Assembly (NCBI GenBank): GCA_030035585.1 | Contig: CM057477.1 | Location: forward strand, 61,981,447-62,045,446 | Direction: 5' to 3' | Length of the DNA: 64,000 nt | Source: Dugong dugon | Taxonomy: Eukaryota > Chordata > Mammalia > Sirenia > Dugongidae | In this document: positions 11,030 to 21,875 of the stretch, one piece after another | Layout of the letters: each line of letters begins with the position of its first letter | Numbering within the stretch: position 1 is the first letter of the stretch | The notes under the pieces: generated by a model | The model's database searches: none | What the model was told of the DNA's origin: nothing | What the model saw: only the letters and a program-made list of their open reading frames with translations | Position numbers and translations under genes: made by a program

Positions 11030-11475
11030 AAGTAGTTAAGATGGCCAGGTAACACTCCTTTGAGGAACTGATATTTGAGCTGAGATGTAAATGATGAGAA
11101 AGAGCACAAAAAGGATTTGGGGAATAGCATTCCAAACAGAAGGAAGTATGAAGGCCCTGAGGTGGAAATGAGTTGGACATGTTGCAGAAAAAGAAAGGTG
11201 GCCAGTGTGCCTTGGGCATGGTGAGCGAGAAAGACTGGTGAAGGAATGGCCACGGAGTTTGAAGTTTATCCTAAATTCAGTAAGGAATTATTTGAGGTTG
11301 TTAAGCAGCGGGTAATTATAAATCTCACTTTGACTTGAGTATAGCAAATGATTTGCAGAAGTTGAAGAGTGGAATAAGAGAACAATTAGTTATGAGACCA
11401 TAGCAATAACCCAGGAGAGAGATTGGGGGATGTTTTAGACTAGGGTGGTAACGGTAAAGTGTGATTGACTTCTGG
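11030..11475. repeat. Ancient dispersed repeat (shared with 56165)
   Basis: Phrases such as gaatagcattccaaacagaa and aaggccctgaggtggaaatg are widespread in mammalian repeats. gtttgaagtttatcctaaat aligns with gtttgggtttgattctaaat at about 56312. Family not named. Confidence 0.4.
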
Positions 11476-11589
11476 TACTTATTGTAAAGGCGAATCCAAA
11501 AGAACTTGTGATGGATTACATGTGGGACAAGGGAAATACAATAATTAAAGATGACCTCTAGGTTTGGCTTGAGCAGTTGAGTCAGGCAG

Positions 11590-11775
11590 ACTTAACTTTC
11601 AATGATTTCCCAGTCAACAATTAGCTGGGTAAAACACTGGACAAGTTTAAATCTTCTCTGAGCTCCAGTTTTTAGTAAAAATAGGAATATTATACCCACC
11701 CTGTAAAGTTGTTGAGAGAATTGAACGACGTCATGTCTCTAAAGCGTAAAGCACATAACCCAGTTCTTTACTCAC
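11590..11775 (+). repeat. MIR-like SINE relic
   Basis: The order of elements matches the 3' half of a MIR: a gctgggtaaaacactggaca block, then tctgagctccagtttttagt, then tacccaccctgtaaagttgt, then aaagcgtaaagcacataacc. Confidence 0.55.
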
Positions 11776-13631
11776 AACGGGGCTCACTAACTTAGTCTCT
11801 CTCCCCCACATTTCTCCAAATGACTGCATACTTACAGATTATATAAGAATTTAAAAAAATCATTAGCCTTTTTTTAGGATTCATAGATTTAACATTTGCA
11901 GTTTTAATTTTTGCTAAGTAACTCCAGTGGCCCACAAAACGTAATAATTTGAATTTTGCCGAGGTACACGATTGAATCCTATACGCTGAGAGGAGGCTGG
12001 GTTACAGGAATGAATCACTTATCTGGGGTGAAACCTACCCATTGCCAAGCATCCTCATCTCAGTCTGGCTTCATGATTCTTGCTCATCTTCCCATCCATG
12101 CACTTTTTGTGAAGCAATAAAGGCTTATGGAAAATGCCCCCGCTAAACGAAGAAACACCAAGAACGAAACAGCTAAAACCAACCAGCTCGCAGTGTTGGC
12201 ATGGACGTGAAGATAATGTTAAGAAGCCTAAGAAATAGATGATGCTTACAAAGTAAAATAGGAGTTTGGGAAAAATTATGGAGTGAGAATGCCACCTTGG
12301 CAGTGACATGGACCGATGATGTGAATGTCTTTACCTTGTGTTCTATAAGGAAATAAGAAAAGGCAATTCACAAAGTGTTCCAAAGAAATATTCCAGACAG
12401 ATTTATATTATTAGCTTTGTAAATGATTCTAGTCCTCTATTTATAGAATTATTACGGTCTTAAGGGGTCAATTAAAATTTTGTAGTGATTTTTGACTGCA
12501 TTTTATGGGAGGAATTCTATGCTATAAGGGGATCTGTGATCTAGGGAATTTGTAAATATCTTAGGGCAGATCTCTTAAGAATGTCAAGGGTCTGTTGTAA
12601 TTATTTTGAATACTACTAACATAGTTGCTGCTGCATAACAAATTGTAAAATGCAAATTATTAAACCATTGGGTCAGTAATCACATTGTAAAGAAAGAATT
12701 TACATTTTAATTTCCTGTTTTACAATAGTTTATGACGTTTGACAACAGAAAGTCACCACCGCTATACACAAGGCTCTGTGCTACAAAATGCATAGACAAA
12801 TAAGGTATGGTCCTGCCCTCTTCTGAGGAAGGGAAAATACTGGCTTCAGGCTCATATATAATGCTGAAAAATGGGAGGGTAAATTATCTTAGGGAAAGAA
12901 CATTGGGATTTATGAATAGCAGAAGGTCATAATATTAGTGCATTTTAATACCCTGGTGATCATCCAGGGAGATATCATTTACTATGATACTAAAAGCACA
13001 AAGCCGTCTCTAAAAAAATCTGACATAGCCTCGATATGTTCAGCAAATCTCAGCACTTTTCCTCGTTGTGAAGTCACTTAACTTTGACTAGATACTCCCT
13101 GAGGTAGGCTGGATGAACACATCAAAAGATAGATGTATTTCCGCAGAAAATAATTTTTACATTCTCAGCCATAAAACCCAGCAGTCTCTTTTTCACAGGG
13201 GTCAGCGCTGTCTTGAACACTGTGTTCCTTTATTTGAACTTTGTGGTCCTTGTAGGAACGATGATACCACATTCCATCCTAGCTTGAAGGAGCAAAGTCT
13301 GAGCTAAGAAGCTAGAGAACTTGAATGCTGTGGAAAATCCCCAACAGAGTTAGGCTCTGCTGCATGAAGGCTGGTATTTACTGGGGCAGGTTAAGGGGAG
13401 TGAATGCAAGATTGATTAAAATTCAGCTGGACACTAATTCCTTTGTATTATCTTCTGGAATACTCATTTAAAATGCAAATACCCCTGGGAGGGTACTACA
13501 TTAAGAGCATTAAGGAATAAAGCCATCCAGAGAGATGTCCAGGTCTGATTCCATCCTACTCCAAATGACTTTTACAGAATGTCACTAATTCTTGGAAGTC
13601 TTTTCATTCCCTCAACACTTGACAAGGAAAA
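11776..13631. other. Intergenic DNA, no gene seen
   Basis: About 1.9 kb of AT-rich, apparently unique DNA. The short frames at 12055-12309 (minus) and 13113-13307 (plus) have no recognisable domain. Confidence 0.5.
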
Positions 13632-13848
13632 AAAAAGTTACCATGGAGTTGACTCCAACTGTTGGTGACCCCATGTGTCAGAGTAAAACTGTGCTCCATA
13701 GGGTTTTCAGTGGCTGACTCTTTGGAAGCAGATCACCAGGCCCTTCTTCTGAGGGGCCTCTTGGTGGACTCGAACCTCTAAACTTTCAGTTAATGGCCAA
13801 GTGCATTAATGGTCTGCACCACCCAGTGATTCCCAACCCTTCAGAGTG
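13632..13848 (-). mobile_element. AfroSINE copy, antisense
   Basis: Tail-first: accatggagttgactccaac, then ggaagcagatcaccaggccc, then tggtggactcgaacctctaa, then head cagtgattccc. Confidence 0.87.
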
Positions 13849-13969
13849 GTCTCTTGTCAGAGAAGATTTCCTGGTTTCCTGAGAAGAGGTCGCTGCCCAG
13901 TGCTGTTACTTCAGTGAAGTGGGGAGGGAAAATGTAGAGTATGGTATTCAAATAGTCTTAAGCCAAGGA

Positions 13970-14200
13970 AGGAAATAAACTTTTGTTGGGTATCTCCCAT
14001 GTGCTAGGCTCTGTACTACTTGTGTTGCGTATGTCACTTCATTTAATCCTCCCTGCAATGCCATTATGCAGTTATTGTTACCACGTTTACAGACGGGAAA
14101 CCAAGGCTATGGGAGGTTAAGTAACTGCCAAAGATGAGATGAGAGAGAAGACAAGGAGCTAGTAAGTAGTGGATCTTGGATTCAGACTTGGACTATCTCA
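13970..14200 (-). repeat. MIR, antisense
   Basis: Reads as reverse-complement MIR: catgtgctaggctctgtact, tcatttaatcctccctgcaa, ttacagacgggaaaccaagg and gggaggttaagtaactgcca, in the expected order. Confidence 0.75.
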
Positions 14201-14544
14201 TTTCAAAGCTCCTTATGCCAGGAAAAGGATAGAAGCCTTACTTACGGTATTTGGTCTAAAGCATTTTGGTTCTCTTCCCTACCACCTAGGTGTACGTGAT
14301 TCAGATTTGTTATACAGAGGAATGCAGAAACTCCTTAAAAGAAGAAATGTGGAAGAGGATAAAATGTTGAAATGTTAACTATTCTAAAACCTATTATTAT
14401 TGAACAGAAATGGAGTAGCAACTGAAGAAAAGCTATTTCCAATTTCCTATTCTAAAGAAGTACCTCATTTCTTTATTTTTAGAATTAAAAAAAATTATAC
14501 TAGAGTTACCTCATTCTTCATATCTCTTATTAAAGTATAACAGA

Positions 14545-14745
14545 TATAACTCATAGCCATCAAGCTGATTCCGACTCATAGTGACCCTGTGTGACAGAAT
14601 AGAAATGTCCTGTAGGGTTTCCAAGGCTGTAATCATTACGGAAACAGATTTCTAAGTCTTTTCTCCCCACAAGCTGCTGGTGGGTTTTAACCGCTGACCA
14701 TTCAGTTAGCAGCCAGACACTTAACCATTGTGACACCAGGGCTCC
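14545..14745 (-). mobile_element. AfroSINE copy, antisense
   Basis: agctgattccgactcatagt, then gtagggtttccaaggctgta, then gctgctggtgggttttaacc, then the head accattgtgacaccagggct. Confidence 0.88.
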
Positions 14746-14944
14746 TTATAACAGATATAAGTAGAGAGAAAAAAAATGGATACCAGTAAAAACAAGACAA
14801 AACAAAACAAAAAAACTCACTTGCTGTCAAGCCAATTCCAAGAGAGACAATAAATAAGAAAAATCAGGGAAATATATAGAATGTTCCATGGTGCTAAGTG
14901 CCAAGGAGAAAAACTAAGCAGGAGGCAAGGACAGAGATTTCTGG

Positions 14945-15155
14945 AAAGTACCAGTTGCCGTGGAGTCGATTCAGACTCCTGGTGACCTCATGCATGTCAG
15001 AGTAGAACTATCTTCCATAGTGTTTACCATGGCTGATTTCTCAGAAGTAGATCATCAGGCCTTTCTTCTGAGGCACCACTGAGTGGACTCAAACCTTCAA
15101 CCTTTCAGTTAGAGCTGAGCTTGTTAACTGTTTGCAACTCCCAGGTACTCCCATA
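14945..15155 (-). mobile_element. AfroSINE copy, antisense
   Basis: gccgtggagtcgattcagac, then ttctcagaagtagatcatca, then ccactgagtggactcaaacc, then a decayed head around ttgcaactcccaggtactcc. Confidence 0.85.
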
Positions 15156-15186
15156 GAAGGAATAAGAACAGTGTAAAGGAAAGGGG

Positions 15187-15312
15187 GCAGGGGAGAGTGG
15201 TTCAGTAGTAGAATTTTCCCATTCCTTTTGGGAAACCCGGGTTCTATTCCAGTGCTGTGCATAGGATCCCCATGAGTTGGGGGCCAACTCAACAGCAGCT
15301 AACAACAAAGGA
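15187..15312 (+). mobile_element. tRNA-Gly-headed SINE, deleted copy
   Basis: The head gagtggttcagtagtagaat with box-B-like gggttctattcc is joined straight to a tail (catgagttgggggccaactc, cagcagctaacaacaa). The middle region seen at 6290-6480 is deleted. Confidence 0.7.
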
Positions 15313-16159
15313 AAGCGGAGAGGCAGTACAAATATGAGAATTATGAAAAGATACAGAAAATGCAATTTGTGCCACCAGAACAACCACCACAAGAAGATTG
15401 GAAATTTACAGAGCCATCTTTGATTTTGTTCCTCTCTTCCTTCGTTCTCTTATGGGAAGGGGACCGGGGAGGGGGTCGCAGCAATTTTTGAATGGGGGAT
15501 GAGATGGTAGCATGGAATCTTAAAAATAGTCAATGCCCTTTGCTTGAGAGCAAGCATTTTACTTAGGACTGACAAAAGGCCAGGATGGCCAGGGGCAGTA
15601 TACATTGATGATGTGATCAAGCATGAGATGGTCAAACCTAGCTTCCTGGAGGGGAGGGGGTGACTAATTTGACACTGGAGGAGTTATGGGGCTGCTCAGT
15701 TGGGATTTGTTTTCAGCTTGGACTCCAAGCCTGAGTGGCTCTTCCCACAGAAGGAAGATTAAAGCAATGCTTGCATTGCCTCTGTGAGTAGCTGAGGGCC
15801 CTAATTCTCTGGGAGAACCCAGTCCTTGAGGACCGCAGACATCATCCATGTCCGTGTCTGTGAGGGGTACAAAGGGACAGGGTGGGACCCACAGCCACTT
15901 CTGCTTGGAGGCAACATAGGCACGTAGACAGGGCCTTCCAGGTGACAGCAAGGTCTCCCACTGATACTGACTGATAAAGGCTCTGATTTAGGGATTGTCG
16001 TTTCAATAAGGGTATAAGCAAGGCTAGTAACACGGCCAAGAGAGCCCTTAGATAGGTCCTTAACTATAAGATCAACTACCACCTAGTTAACACTTGTTAG
16101 AATCTACAGCAGAGCTTTTGAAGTTTGTGAATAAAATGTGTCCAGCATGGTGGTTAAGA
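15313..16159. other. Intergenic DNA, no gene seen
   Basis: Overlapping minus-strand frames of 60-95 codons between 15450 and 16082 fall in somewhat GC-richer DNA. They occupy several frames at once and show no domain or splice evidence. Confidence 0.45.
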
Positions 16160-16360
16160 AAGGAGCCGTGGTGGCATGTAATTAAGTCCTGGGCTGCTAA
16201 CCAAAAGGTTGGCGTTTGAACCCATCCAGCGGCTCCGTGGGAGAAAGAACAGGCAATCTGCTCCTATAAATATTGCAGCCTAGAAAACCCGATGGGGCAG
16301 TTCTACTCTGTTACATGGAGTCTCTATGCATCAGAACTGATTCTACAGCACCCATCAACA
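16160..16360 (+). mobile_element. AfroSINE copy
   Basis: The head ggagccgtggtggcatgtaa and gctgctaaccaaaaggttgg is followed by the tail gcatcagaactgattctaca. Confidence 0.87.
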
Positions 16361-16362
16361 GC

Positions 16363-16622
16363 AACACAGTGGTTAAGTGCACAGGCTCTGGAGCCACACT
16401 GGCAGGTCCACATCCTGGCTTTGCCTCTGATTCACTGTGTGATCTTGGGCATGTTATTTAAACAACGGATTTCTCAATTTCTTCATTTAATTAAATGGAA
16501 AAAGATTATCTCATAGGGTCATTGGGAGGGTTAAATAAATTAATACATGTAAAGTACTTAAAAACTGTATTTGGTACATAGCACCTCTTCAATAACTTTT
16601 AGCTATTATTATTGCTATTTTA
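16363..16622 (+). repeat. MIR, near full length
   Basis: Classic MIR order: acagtggttaagtgcacagg, ctggagccacactggcaggt, ttcactgtgtgatcttgggc, ctcatagggtcattgggagg, taatacatgtaaagtactta and the AT-rich tail agctattattattgct. Confidence 0.85.
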
Positions 16623-16639
16623 TTAATAACGTCTATATA

Positions 16640-16828
16640 CAGCAAAACCTAGGAGAGCCAGAACTTGACAGGACTGCCTTGTTTTGCCAGGTCTCACAAG
16701 TTTTCCGCCTCTGACAGGGTGCAGTCTTGCCACTTTTCTGTTGCTCTCTGTTAGTGGAAAATATCTGAGTTTTTCTTCTCTGACAGGTTTCCGCCTTACA
16801 CAGGTTCCTGCTCTCACAGGTTTTACTG
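16640..16828. mobile_element. Short inverted-repeat DNA transposon (MITE-like)
   Basis: The left end cagcaaaacctaggagagc and the reverse complement of the right end, cagtaaaacctgtgagagc, match at 16 of 19 positions. The flanks are TA on the left and TG on the right, which fits a decayed Tc1/mariner-type TA duplication. The interior repeats a ctctgacaggtttccgc-like phrase several times. At 189 bp it has no transposase, so it is a non-autonomous element. Family name unknown to me. Confidence 0.7.
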
Positions 16829-17560
16829 TGTAAGTTTCACTGAAGAATGTAGATCCAATGATTTCATGCGTATCTTTTTCTTCTTTCTCCTTTTTTCCTT
16901 CCTTACTCCCTCCCTTTTCCGTCCTTCCTTTGTTTCATTCTTTCTCCTTACCCTTCTTTCACTTCTTTTTGTCTTCCTAAAGTCCTAGGATAAAGAACCC
17001 TTTCAAGTATCATGACAGGACATAATCAAATGGAGTAGGCCATGCCTAACTATTACTTTTAAGATTATGGTCCCCATAAGAAATACAACTTATTTTGGTC
17101 TTATTAATGCTGATTTTCTCTGGTGTTACACTTTTCTCCTGCATAATGTGATCTGAGAGATACTAAGAAAATTTCCTTATACATCCTCAAGTAGCCAGTC
17201 ACAATGATTAAGTTGAGATTAACTGGTCTCTCCAGGCATCCCTACTTAAAATGCAAATATCCCAGTAAGGACATAGTAACCTAATAGTAATCTACACTTT
17301 TAGAAAAAGTTAGTTGAGCTGATTACTTCAAGTACTGACAATTAGTTAAGTAGAAGGACTGGATTGAGAGACTAAGTAAGTAACTCCAGATCCTAAGGTC
17401 TGACATAAGAACTGTTGCTGATCCTGAGGAAGTCAATAGGCCAAACTGGGGGTACTGGCAACCAGAGGTAATGGTGATATGGAGATCCACAGTGAGGTGA
17501 GGGAGCTGAAAAACACGTGAGAAGTTTCCCAAACAAACTTTTATGTTGAGTTATAACATA
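16829..17560. other. Intergenic DNA, no gene seen
   Basis: Includes a pyrimidine-rich tract at about 16875-16980. Nothing else recognised. Confidence 0.5.
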
Positions 17561-18251
17561 TACATGGTAATGTGTACAAATCTTAAGTAGAGTTTATTGA
17601 ATTTTTATTTATACATAGACCCATGGATCCACAAGCCAGATCAAGATATAGAACATTTCTGGCACCTCAGAAAGCTTCCAGTCAACACCCTTATCCTCAG
17701 AAGTAATCACTCTAATTTCTATCACTAAAGATTAGTCTTACTTGTAAATTTCATATAAATGGAATTGAACTGTATATACTTATTTATGTCTATCTTCTAT
17801 CAGCCAACATATATCCATGAGATTTAGCTATATTTTTGCACATAATAGTGGCTTATTCTTCTTTATTGCTATGCAGTATTCATTGTATTAAAATACTACG
17901 GTTTGTTTATCCATTCTATTGTTGAAGGTCATTTGGATAGTTTCCACTGTTTTTGCTTTAATGAATAAATTTGCTATGGACAGTCCAGTACATGTCTTTT
18001 GATGGTTATATGCATTCATTTCTCTTGCGTAGATTGCTAGGAATGGAATTGCTTGGTCAAGAGATAGGCATACAGATACTGCCAAACAGTTTTCTAAACT
18101 GGTTATACAATTCAAATGTCTGAGTGTTCCGGTTGCTGCACATCTCCTTCACCAATATTTGCTATTGTCTATCTTTTAAATTTTAGCCATTCTGGTGGGT
18201 GTATAGTGATGTCCATTCTGGTTTTAATTTGTATTTCCCTAACAGCAAATG

Positions 18252-18612
18252 AAGGAGCCCTGGTGGCACAGTGGTTAAGCGCTCAGCTGCTAACCGAAAG
18301 GTCATCGGTTGAAACCTGTCAACCTCTCTGCCGGAGAAAGATGTGGCAGTCTGCTTCTGTAAAGATTCCAAAAACCAAACCAAACTCATTGTTCTCTAGT
18401 CTATTCCAACTCATAGTGACCCTATAGGACAGAGTAGAATTGCCCCATAGGGTTTCCAAGGCTGTAATCTTTACAGAAGCAAACTGCCACATCTTTCTCC
18501 AGTGGTCTATAAAGATTACAGCTTTGGAAATCCTATGGGGCAGTTCTACTCTGTCTTATGGGGTTGCTATGAGACAGAACTGACTCCATGACAATGGGTT
18601 TGGCTTTTTCCT
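18252..18612 (+). mobile_element. AfroSINE carrying a nested SINE
   Basis: The head ggagccctggtggcacagtg and ggttgaaacc box B is interrupted near 18371 and resumes near 18506 with ataaagattacagctttgga. It ends in gacaatgggtttggcttttt. This is the best-preserved AfroSINE of the window. Confidence 0.9.
18371..18505 (-). mobile_element. Nested AfroSINE, 5'-truncated
   Basis: Inverted relative to its host SINE: tattccaactcatagtgacc, then gccccatagggtttccaagg, then actgccacatctttctcc. The taaagatt phrase at both junctions may be the target duplication, although it is also native to the host element. Confidence 0.8.
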
Positions 18613-19330
18613 TCCTCTTTTCTTTCTTTTTGCCATATGTTTATTGACTATTTGGATATCCACTTTTGTGAAGTTCCTTTTCAAGTCTTTTGCACATAAT
18701 TAATTTAGGTTGCCTGTTTTTTTATTATTGATTTGTAGAAGTTCTTTATATAGTCTAGATACCAGTCTTTTGTCAGATATGTGTATTGCAAATATCTTCT
18801 CTCAGTCTGTGGCTTGCCTTTTCACTTTCCTGTTGGTATATTTTGGTTAATGGAAGTTCTTAATTTTAAAGAAATTTAATTTATTAATCTTTTGTTTTAT
18901 GATCAGTGCTTTTTGCAATCTGCTTAAGAAATCTTTTCCTAGCTCAAGTTCATAAAATTATTATTCTGTTTTCTTCTAGAGGTTTTACTTTTAGATCTAT
19001 GATCTATGTCTAATTAATTTTTGTATACAGTGCGAGGGTCAAGGTTCATTTTTCCCCCAAATCATTATACTATTAGTTTGGTTACATTTACTGAAGATTC
19101 CAATCTTCTCCCCTAAATTACAATGTCACCTTTACTATAAATCAGAGGACTATATGTATGGGTCTTTTTCTTCATTCTACTTTGTTCTGTTGCGCTGTAT
19201 CTCTTTACCACACTGTCTTAATTGTGAAGCTTTATAAAAAGTGCATCTTGTTTTGATTATTTTAGATACTTTGCATTTTCATATGCATTTTGGAATGTCT
19301 TCTAGTAAACTATTCTTGTTTTATAATTTT

Positions 19331-20603
19331 ACTAAGGCCAGGCCATTGGCACCCTGGGAATGAACACTGAGCTCAACAGTGCCTTTCAAATAAAGAAATA
19401 AACTCTAATACAAGGCAATGTAATGAGTTATATTATTAATGTGAGATCATGCCTTCCTCTTCACCAGGTATAAGAATACTAACAATCATAATTGTAATAA
19501 TACACCAGGGGAGAAATCAACCTCAGTGGATCAACAGGGTGGGGGGAATATAATTATATACTTACATTTAGTAGATTATTTTCCTAAATTCTGACCACAA
19601 CTAAAACCACATAAACATGCAGCAATACAAACCTATATCACTACATTTTTCTGACTCTAAGACTGCTTGAATATTTTTGTATTTCACTTTGTCTCTAGAC
19701 ATGGAAGAAAAATCATCTGACTAGCTCCAGTGCTCTCTACCAAGAGCAACAAGCCCTGGTGGGGTGAGGGCAATTTGCAGGGCATTTCCAGGACACAGAT
19801 CTGTGCTGGACTGCACTGTGGCTCATCATGAGGCAGACTCTGCAGTTGGCCAGGTTGTTGTGGTGAATGCAGTTTAGCAGAATAAAGCTGGGCAGAAATC
19901 ATCCTCTGGCAGTCCACTCTCAGTAAGTTCTCAGGCAACTGGAGAAGACTAAACTAGGAGTTGCCATGGCTTCAGAAAGCAATTGAAGGGAAATTCTGCT
20001 TTGACAGTTCTCCTGTTGAGCAGGTCAGAGCTGCCTGGTGGGCTTCTTTAGAAGGTAGAAGTGTTTTAGTCATTAGGGCTAATTTGGACATCCTGGGAAT
20101 AAGGGGTCTTAGGAACCCTTAATGCCCTTCTCTGGGAAGAGAGGCATATCTTCGTAACCCCAACATCTTCTGGGTCAAAGTCTTTGTCCTCAATGACCTA
20201 CTTTCCTTCTGGTGCCAAGACTGCAGTTCTGCAAAAAAAATCTTGATGCTGAATTACTGAGCTCCCATTAGACGCATTCATTTTACAGAGTTACTGAGCA
20301 CCAATTTTGTATCAGGTGCTGTACTAGACTCCAGGAACACAGCAGGAAACAAAGTAAACAGGGCCTTTGTCCTCGTTGTACTTAAATTCCTGATAAACAT
20401 AGTAGTTCTGCATCTTTGAGCATTTAAGCAGCTAGAGAGCACACATCTGAGTAGCAACTATTTACAAAACAACCTACTAAACATTTATGAGGAACTTATG
20501 ATGGCCCAGACATCCCGAAAAGTAGGAAAGTCCTTAAGATATTAAAAGTATTGTCCCCTGATTTGCAGTAGAAACGCATAAATCAGAAAGACTTTATCTT
20601 TTT
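19331..20603. other. Intergenic DNA, no gene seen
   Basis: Apparently unique, apart from an old repeat fragment at 20255-20400. A minus-strand 84-codon frame at 19684-19938 has no recognisable motif. Confidence 0.45.
20255..20400. repeat. Ancient mammalian repeat fragment
   Basis: gttactgagcaccaattttg and aggtgctgtactagactcca match the old dispersed 'cacctactatgtgccaggca' type of sequence. Family not named. Confidence 0.4.
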
Positions 20604-20712
20604 TCCTAAATTTTTTTTTATTGTACTTTAGGTGAAGGTTTACAGAACAAATAATTTCTCAATAAACAGTCAGTACACATATTGCATGTCAATACTCTCC
20701 CTTTTCGACCTT
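20604..20712 (-). mobile_element. L1 3' tail fragment
   Basis: Poly-T followed by attgtactttaggtgaaggt, aataaacagtcagtacacat and ctctcccttttcgaccttgg. This is the same 3' UTR as the full L1 that starts at 20957, so it is a second, severely 5'-truncated copy. Confidence 0.8.
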
Positions 20713-20956
20713 GGAGGACCTTTTCTTTTTTTTTGGTGAAAATATATATAGCCAAAGATGCACCATTTCAAAAACTTCTATATGTACAATTAGTGACATG
20801 GATTACATTCTTCCAGTTGTGCTGCTCTTCTAACTATCCTTTTCCAAATTATTCTGTCATCATTATCTTCACCTCACTGGCCCCTAGGCTTCCCATCAAG
20901 CCTTTTGAGTTGCTGTTGTCACTTTGATCTCACATAGATAATTCTTTCTCTCTCTC
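20713..20956 (-). repeat. Old L1 3' UTR fragment
   Basis: ggtgaaaatatatatagcca, gtgacatggattacattctt and gttgtgctgctcttctaact resemble old L1 3' ends in antisense. It ends in a CT-rich run next to the younger L1 poly-T. Confidence 0.5.
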
Positions 20957-21875
20957 TTTTTTTTTTGTACTTTAGATGAAGGTTTACAGGACAAATAGTT
21001 TCTCATTAAACACTTAGTATACATATTGCCTTATGACAATGGTTAACAACCCCATGACATGTCAACACTGTCCCTTCTCAACCTTGGGTTCACCAGTTTT
21101 CTTGTCCCCTCCTGCTTTCTAGTCTTCGTACCTGGACTGCTGTGCCTCATTAGTCCTGTTTTGTTTTATGGGGTTCTCCAATCCCTGGCTGAACGGTGAA
21201 CCTTGAGAATGACTTCACCTCTGAGCTAAAAGGGTGTCTGGGGGCCATACTCTCAGGGATTCTCCAGTTTCTCATGACAGTAAATCTGGTCTTTTTCTGT
21301 GAGTTAAAGTTCTGTTCTACATCCTTCTACAACTCTGTCCAGGACCCACTGTTGTGATCCCGGTCAGAGCAGCCAGTGGTGGTAGCAGGGCACCATCTAG
21401 CTGTACTGGACTCAGTCTGGTGGAGGCCTTGGTAGCCGTGGTCCATTAGTCCTTTGGACTAATCTTTTCCTTGTATCCTGTTCTCTTCATTCTCCCTTGC
21501 TCCCGAAGGGATGAGACCAGTGGAGTATCTTAGATGGCTGCTCACAGGCTTTTAAGACCCCAGACGCTACTCACCAAGGTAGAATGTAGAACATTGTCTT
21601 TATAAACTGTGTTATGCCAATTGAGCTAGATGTTCCCCGAGACCATGGTCCCCACAGCCCTCCACCCAGCAATTCAGTCTCTCAGGGAGTTGGGATGTGT
21701 CTATGGAGCTTCCATGACCTGTACAAGTTGTGGTGGTTTCCCTGGTATTGCATACTGTCTCACCTTTCACCAAGACACCACTTATCTATTACCTATTTAG
21801 TCCCCCCCAACCCTTCCCATTCCTGGTACCCTACAAAGATTGTTACTTTTTGTGTGTAAACTTTTTCATGGATTT

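Larger units (their letters stand above)
17561..19330 (-). repeat. Old L1 3' end (L1M-type), antisense
   Basis: Plus-strand phrases such as agaacatttctggcacctca, tttatccattctattgttga, aggaatggaattgcttggtc and ttttgtcagatatgtgtatt are those of reversed old L1 3' regions. SINEs at 18252-18612 interrupt it. ORF2 is not translatable. Confidence 0.7.

Noticed and set aside
15450-16082. Cluster of minus-strand frames that might be a gene
   Set aside because: Several frames overlap in the same bases. No domain, splice context or codon bias favours one of them.
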